From NCBI GenBank assembly GCA_016710285.1, contig JADJXR010000001.1:930001-994000 (forward strand): a DNA stretch of 64,000 nucleotides. Reading direction: 5' to 3'. Both the position numbers and the translations under genes were made by a program. Below the pieces are notes generated by a model. That model saw only the letters and a list, made by a program, of their open reading frames with translations, made no database searches and was not told the DNA's origin. Shown here one piece after another: positions 58,512 to 64,000 of the stretch (position 1 is its first letter; each line of letters begins with the position of its first letter). This stretch comes from Chlorobiota bacterium (GTDB lineage Bacteria > Bacteroidota > Ignavibacteria > OLB7).

Positions 58512-60934
58512 CTCTTTGCAGTGAGTATATAAATTTTGCTGAAGTGATCTGCGACAGTTGCAATATCTGCATTGGCACTAAACACTTGGCATAACTGACG
58601 AAACAGCCCATCAAGGTGACGGGAGAACTCTATTGCAGGAATTTTCTCAACTTGATCTTCAGCAAGCAGGATCAAGATTTGAGCTGAAAGATCAAGTTCG
58701 CTTAGCTCTATTTCATGCTGGTGCATATACTGGCGCGCCCACTGGTACTCATCAAGCAAGATGCTAAACAGGACAGTATCCTTAGCTAAGCGATGCTGGG
58801 CACTCGGGAAAATATGCTCCGAAGTACGGTATGGCTCGGCTGCGTGTGAAGCTGATTGAATCGGGATGCCAAATGCTGAATCAGAGAGCTTAGCCCAGTA
58901 TGACCATTGGTTTTGGCCACGATTCAGCTGATGGCTTACCAATAACGGTATCGTTGATTTCAATAATTTTTGAAAATCACCAAACTGTCCTGTAGAAAAT
59001 AAAAAAGGCATATAATTTCTAACGAACATCACATTTGCCCACTCTTTGTTTTTTATGTTTTTTTCATACAGCTGAATTAATTGCAATCTATGCTTATACT
59101 CCCTGTCATTCTCAAACATATTAAAATACTGAGCAGAAAGGTGCAGAATTATCTGCTCTCTAAATTCAGCAGGATATGATTCATCAAATATCAACTTCAT
59201 TATTTCATCCTCATTTGCTCGCAACAATGCGAAATCCCCGGTTAATAGCAATGTGCTATGAAGCATGGAAGCATAGATAACCATATACTCTATGGAGCCT
59301 TTCCATGCTGGAAATTTTTCGATGCTTTTTTGCCATTCATTCCACCAGTATATTGGGATTTTACCTGTTTGTTCCCCCTCAATGCACATCATGTAGGAGC
59401 AACCATACAGGTATTGCTGGGCTTCCTCAACTGTTGTAGGGTTTGCTGTCAATTCAGCGTAGCGGCGAGCTTCACCTTGGCAATCCTGTAGCCCAGACTT
59501 CATGTGGGCAAGCATCAAGGTGGTAAGGCGTAAATAGATTTCGCGATATCGCACATTCGCAACTGTGCTTGGTGCCGCGTCCAACAGCCATTTCAATGTA
59601 TCTAGAACTACAACTGCAGCTTGGCTTCCATGGCTAACCCATATATCTGGTGGTCTTTTCACCCAGTTATCAAATGCTGCTGCAATAGAGTCGTTAGGGA
59701 TTTGCTCCAAAGATACTCCCTGTAATTGTTCAAATAACTGAATTGAATGAATTGGAATATTTTCTGCTAAAATGCGCATTAGCTGAACAGAACTGCCACT
59801 GCTTTGTTTTAACAGATGCCGATGAAGCAGTGTGTGAGTAAAACCATATGCTGATTGTTCAAATTCTTTCTCTATTTCCAACGAAACAGATAGCACGGGA
59901 ACCAGAATCCCCTTATGGATAAGTTGCTCTATCACCAACTTGGAATTATCTATCATTATTGCAGCAGCTTCCGGGGAGATAATCTCACCTAAGGCTGCTA
60001 ATTGTCGAGCGGAATCTAACTCCTGGCTGGTAAGGTGTGCTGCTAACCCATCCGATAGCACCTCAACAAAACGACTGATATTCGATTTCAAAACAGGTAA
60101 CGGGCATAACACTTTCCAGCGCGAACCGCCCATGCTTTCAATTCCGATCAATTTTGAATGCACGGCACCGCGCAACGCTGAACGGAGTGCCAACGGATTG
60201 CCACCGCTTATTTCGTGAAGTACACGTATGCATTCCTCTTCGCCACGCGAAATGAATAGTCGCTCCCATAATGCTTCAACCTCTTCTGCGTTTAGCCCTT
60301 TCATTGCTATCTCGGTTGTTAGATAGCGTTCAATTATGCCGCGTGCATCGAACACTACTGGCCGAGCCAGAAATACTACGCGTAGATATTCCTGCGACAT
60401 TCCTTCCAAGAAGCCCGCTAATTCCATCAATAATTCGGCTGGCAACCAGTGAATATCCTCGATTACCAATAATGCTGGGCGCAGCTTAACTAACCTTTGT
60501 AATGCGGTGGTCACGCTACCAATGGTATCCTCCACGTGGCCCGCAAGCAACGTGCGAACACCAAGGTTTGTTCGGATTGCTTTTGCAAGCAGCTGTGCTA
60601 ACGATAAGGTGCTTCCGGTAAACAGCTTCACCCGCAAAACAATCCCACCATTGTGGGTGATATGAGGAATTAATTCATCTATCACCCTACTTTTCCCCAT
60701 TCCAGCTTCGCCAAGCACCAGAGCCGCCTGCAACCCTTGCTCGTCGGGTGCCTGATGCCAAAACTGAACCAGCATCTCTATCTCACGGCTACGCCCTGTA
60801 AATGGCAATATTCCATGATTTAAAAACCCTGTTAATGCCTCCGGAACAATCACGCGTTCAGTAGATTGTAAGGCTTCGAATTTCTTTGCCATCTTCGTGT
60901 AAACTGGTTTGTTAGCTTGATTGAACGGAGTCAT
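58512..60934 (-). pseudogene. 5-prime fragment of the IS-split ATPase regulator (AAA domain)
   Basis: This part still encodes about 807 host residues plus 26 from the IS end. It has an AAA_16 domain: PFTGRSREIEMLVQFWHQ, Walker A GEAGMGKS (75-82), Walker B ALLVIEDIHWL near 155, then helical repeats through to ATVADHFSKIYILTAKR. Starts at 60934 or 60892 are possible. It lacks the DNA-binding domain, so if expressed it may be inactive or dominant negative. It uses more A/T-rich codons than its neighbours. Confidence 0.85.
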
Positions 60935-60946
60935 CTACAATAGCGA

Positions 60947-60972
60947 AGTCCGGCTGCGTGTGCAGCCGGACT
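60947..60972. terminator. Hairpin between the beta-helix gene and the ATPase regulator
   Basis: AGTCCGGCTGC and its exact complement GCAGCCGGACT enclose four bases just upstream of the ATPase start. A second, longer imperfect stem (CTCCGCCC / GGGCGGAG, 60984-61015) lies before it. They may end the leftward beta-helix transcript. No T-run follows. Confidence 0.6.
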
Positions 60973-61046
60973 CCTTCCCGGCCCTCCGCCCCATGTCCTG
61001 TTTCACAGGGCGGAGAAATTGGCTGGCGGGGCAGCGGGCGTTTTTT

Positions 61047-64000
61047 TTACCGGATGATTGTTGCCCGTTGGTATCCCCAGCCCGAAGCAGTGCGAACCGC
61101 AACGATGTAGTTGCCCGCTGGCACCATGCTTACATCAAGGTCGAATCGTTGTTTTCCGGAAGCCACCTTCCCATTGAAGCCGGCCAATACCTGCTCCATA
61201 GTGACTGTCAGCAGTTCCACCGATAGCTCCCCCTCTTCCATTTCCTCCGTCTCGATAGTAAGAAAATTTGCTGCTGGGTTTGGATATACATGCCATTGAA
61301 TTGTTATAGGGTTGCCAGATGCTGGCGGCATAAATTTTGGAACGGCAACGTTTCCTGACTCCTCATCGGCTCCGATGTCAACCCCGGAGCCATAGGGGCG
61401 CGCATCGCCATCAATATCGGACGATAGCTCGCTGATGATCGTTCCTTTATCGCGCGCCACTGTGTCGGCTGGATGAAGCCGGTAGATACCATCCCCACCT
61501 ACATACAATTGTGGCGAGCCAACCATTGAGTGATTGTCGTTGCCGGTGAGCGATCTCCACTCTGCAATCGTCCTGTTCCCGCCGCCCCACCGGAATCGGT
61601 TAATTGTTGAGAAGGTATTGTAATCACTGACCACGCCACGTGGCCCGGTGCCGATCCAAGCCCCATTGGTGCTCATGGTTAGCTGTGCATCACGAACTCC
61701 AGTAAGGATATTGTTTTTCAGCACGACACCGTTTATTTGGTATGGGTATGGCACGGTCGCGCTTTTCTTTGCTTCGGTGAATTTTATCCCGTAATAATAC
61801 CCCTGAATTGTATTTCCCGTGATTGTGAAATTGCTGGTAAAATCGTGGTCGTGGCCGGCAGCAAGATCAATCGCTGCGCCAAGCTGCTTGCTTGGTGTGC
61901 CATGATAGGCGATAATGTTATTCCGCATGATGACATTGCGAACCTCCATGCTATCACGTGAAGTTGTGGAGTAGGAACTGATGTCCTCCACCTTTATCAT
62001 TGGCGTGTACAGGTGGCATACGGCATCGCCACGGTGCATGCGGTTGTTTTCAATCACCACATTGGTAACATCGCGGTGGCCGTAGCGGGTGTCGGTTCCC
62101 AGGTTGATTGCCGTCACGCAGTCGTTGAAGATGTTGTTGCCAATCAGCACGTCCTGGCCATTATCGCTGATGTTGACGGCGGTCTGAAGGCCGCAGCCGG
62201 GGGTGTTCGGGTTGTTGTAGCCGTTGCCGTCGCAGTTAAACACGTTCCCGGTTACCTGAAAATTGCTGAGATATTTATCCCACGCCTTCAATCCGGTGGC
62301 ATTGATATTTACAACATTATCACGGAACCGAATGTTCGGCCCATCCACATACCGCATGATAAATCCGCCAACGGAATCGAAGATATTCTGCTCCACCAAC
62401 AAGTTTGGCGTGTACGAAGGTTGGATAGCAATGCTGGCAGAACCGGCGTCGCAAAATCGCCGCAAATTCTTGAAAGTGTTGTTGTGAATCCACCAATCCG
62501 AACAACCGTTCAGCCCAGAGCATTTCAGCTTGATGAAGAGCGATGGAGTATCATGGCCGCACGTGTCCGGCTCAAAATTCTGGAGCGTTGCCCAAGCAAT
62601 TTCAACATAGTCTGGACGCTGCGGAAATGCGGCTTCAATGGCGATGTTCCGCTCCCCTTGCCCATCTATCACAAACTGCTCGTCGGCAAGGTTCCCGTCG
62701 GCATCGGTGTCCCATGCAATAATTTGATTGCGGCGGTCCGGCGCGGGGCCCCCGGCACGAACCACCACTTCCTCGTTGAAAACCCCTGCGCAACGGCAGC
62801 GTATCCAATCGCTGTTGTTCCATTTGTCCACGCACTTCTGGATGGTGCGCAACGGAGCTTGCGGCGTTCCAGGGTTCAGGTCGCTTCCCCACGAAGCCAC
62901 GTAGTAGTTTTTTGCCCCGTTGAATTCATCCGCCCCAATGTCCCAAGCCGCACCGTTTGGCCGCGGGTCCCCATCAATATCGGCAGCAAATTCCGATAGC
63001 GTTGCGCCACGGTCGGTTGCGCAAACGTCGGTATGAAGCAGCCGGAACACGCCACGCCCATCAATTTCATAGGAGGGTGAACAGAGCGTTGAGTTGCTAT
63101 CGTTCCCCGCCAGTGCTTGCCACGCGGCAAGGGTGCGCGCACGCCCCCAAGCGAATTTATCCACGGTGGAGAAGGTGTTGTGGTTGCTGACCCAGTTCGC
63201 TGGGGGTGGACCAATCCATATCCCGCTGGTGTTCAGCGTGAATTGCGCGTCGCGGATACCGCTGAAAATGTTGTTCACCAGCGTCACTCCGTTGGTCTGG
63301 TTCGCATACGGGGTTGTTCCGATTAACGCTTCATCAACCCGAACGCCCCACAGGAAACCATGCGTCGTGTTGTTGGCAAACGTGATGTTGTTGTTAAATG
63401 GATACGGGTGGCCAGAAGTAATATCCACTGCTGCGCCTTGCACCCAGCTTGTTGGGTTGGAAGTATTCAGGATAACGTTGTTCCGAAACGTCAGGTCCCG
63501 CACCTTGATTGCCGCGCCGTTTTTTATGGCCACCCCTCCTTTATCCTTGATAACGATTGGCGCAACATAGCGGTTCGTTACCCGCTCGCTTCTGCGAATG
63601 ATGTTCCCTTCCACCACGTGGTTGCTGTTGTCCCGTTCGCCGGTTTCGGGGGTGGTGCCGAAGTAGATACAGGTGACGCAGTCGTTGAACGTGTTGTTCC
63701 GAATAACGCTTCCCTGGATATTATCGCTGAAGTTGATGGCACTTTGCGGGCCGGTTGCACTGCTTCCCGGGGCGTTTACTCCGTTGCCGTCGCAGTTGAA
63801 CAGATTGCCGGAAATTTCTATTCCATCAATCGTTGCCGACGACGCACTGATCCCGGTCCCGACAATCCCAACGATATTGTTGCGGAACCGAATCCCCGCC
63901 CCTTGAATGTTCCCCATGATGAAGCCACCGATGGAGTCGAAACGGTTGGATTCCACCACCAGGTTTGGCGCGTTTGCGGGCTGAATCGCCACCTGCCCCG
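61047..64000 (-). CDS. Secreted tandem right-handed beta-helix protein with T9SS tail (5-prime incomplete)
   Basis: At least 981 residues are visible; the frame continues past the right edge, so the true start and signal peptide are missing. It consists of two homologous blocks of about 480 residues, each with many beta-helix turns (VEGNIIRRSERV, NNTFNDCVTCIYF; NNIFNDCVTAINLG, VVIENNRMHRG). Each ends with a short DIDGDPRPNGAAWDIGADE or DIDGDARPYGSGVDIGADEE motif, the usual end of parallel beta-helix repeats in FCB surface proteins. The second block begins YYVASWGSDLNPGTPQAPLR, the DUF1565 motif. The T9SS tail is VYPNPAANFLTIETEE to QRATIIR. Confidence 0.92.
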   Translation of the reverse strand, partial: GQVAIQPANAPNLVVESNRFDSIGGFIMGNIQGAGIRFRNNIVGIVGTGISASSATIDGIEISGNLFNCDGNGVNAPGSSATGPQSAINFSDNIQGSVIRNNTFNDCVTCIYFGTTPETGERDNSNHVVEGNIIRRSERVTNRYVAPIVIKDKGGVAIKNGAAIKVRDLTFRNNVILNTSNPTSWVQGAAVDITSGHPYPFNNNITFANNTTHGFLWGVRVDEALIGTTPYANQTNGVTLVNNIFSGIRDAQFTLNTSGIWIGPPPANWVSNHNTFSTVDKFAWGRARTLAAWQALAGNDSNSTLCSPSYEIDGRGVFRLLHTDVCATDRGATLSEFAADIDGDPRPNGAAWDIGADEFNGAKNYYVASWGSDLNPGTPQAPLRTIQKCVDKWNNSDWIRCRCAGVFNEEVVVRAGGPAPDRRNQIIAWDTDADGNLADEQFVIDGQGERNIAIEAAFPQRPDYVEIAWATLQNFEPDTCGHDTPSLFIKLKCSGLNGCSDWWIHNNTFKNLRRFCDAGSASIAIQPSYTPNLLVEQNIFDSVGGFIMRYVDGPNIRFRDNVVNINATGLKAWDKYLSNFQVTGNVFNCDGNGYNNPNTPGCGLQTAVNISDNGQDVLIGNNIFNDCVTAINLGTDTRYGHRDVTNVVIENNRMHRGDAVCHLYTPMIKVEDISSYSTTSRDSMEVRNVIMRNNIIAYHGTPSKQLGAAIDLAAGHDHDFTSNFTITGNTIQGYYYGIKFTEAKKSATVPYPYQINGVVLKNNILTGVRDAQLTMSTNGAWIGTGPRGVVSDYNTFSTINRFRWGGGNRTIAEWRSLTGNDNHSMVGSPQLYVGGDGIYRLHPADTVARDKGTIISELSSDIDGDARPYGSGVDIGADEESGNVAVPKFMPPASGNPITIQWHVYPNPAANFLTIETEEMEEGELSVELLTVTMEQVLAGFNGKVASGKQRFDLDVSMVPAGNYIVAVRTASGWGYQRATIIR

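Overview
The window looks like a chromosome segment from a GC-rich member of the Bacteroidota/Chlorobiota (FCB) superphylum. A Kapabacteria- or Ignavibacteria-like lineage would fit, but that placement is inference. The main evidence is five proteins ending in Por-secretion (type IX secretion) C-terminal domains, with a YPNP/TPNP/HPNP entry motif followed by a short beta-sandwich and a terminal basic or hydrophobic strand. Two TAnnTTTG-type -7 promoter motifs and the overall gene content agree. Unlike many Bacteroidota, several genes carry clear Shine-Dalgarno sequences (AGGAGG or similar). No rRNA, tRNA or CRISPR array was seen.

Layout. 0-7.3 kb: unknown protein, ICMT-type methyltransferase, glutamine-amidotransferase-like protein, EamA exporter, an ECF sigma factor overlapping a membrane/T9SS protein, and class I aldolase FbaB. 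7.3-13 kb: quinol-type nitric oxide reductase, then a convergent DUF1800-DUF1501 secreted pair. 13.3-21 kb: tyrosine autokinase, ribosomal protein bS21 cluster, DUF4920 protein, and an RsbU/STAS/RsbW partner-switching operon. 21-25 kb: leftward feoA-feoB-cysteine-rich protein-MFS operon. 25-34 kb: glycosyltransferase, MalT-like regulator, small lipoprotein, 3-methyladenine glycosylase, and two metallophosphatases. 34-38 kb: a DGPF/YCII plus ECF sigma pair set among three copies of an intergenic repeat, then a polysaccharide deacetylase. 38-50.7 kb: GNAT, a large AAA ATPase, DUF433/DUF5615 pair, thiC under a TPP riboswitch, M3 peptidase, a cysteine-repeat T9SS protein, nadA and an M48 peptidase. 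50.7-55.1 kb: an ECF sigma/anti-sigma pair divergent from a T9SS protein. 55.2-61 kb: an AT-richer island in which one large AAA-ATPase/SARP-type regulator is split into three pieces by two different IS630-family elements. 61-64 kb: a tandem beta-helix T9SS protein running off the right edge.

The most notable story is the pair of paralogous ATPase regulators. The one at 38.7-41.4 kb stops at the first strand of its predicted DNA-binding domain. The one at 55.2-60.9 kb is interrupted twice. Removing the left IS with one copy of its TA target duplication restores the reading frame exactly. Other unusual features are two families of palindromic intergenic repeats, a CT-only tract enclosed by a perfect inverted repeat, a perfect 24-bp palindrome, a possible dual-start sigma-linked T9SS protein, and near-identical tandem repeats in a secreted cysteine-repeat protein.

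The window is rich in envelope and stress signalling: three ECF sigma loci, one partner-switching module and three large ATPase regulators. Housekeeping genes (thiC, nadA, fbaB, rpsU, feoAB, mpg) are scattered between them.
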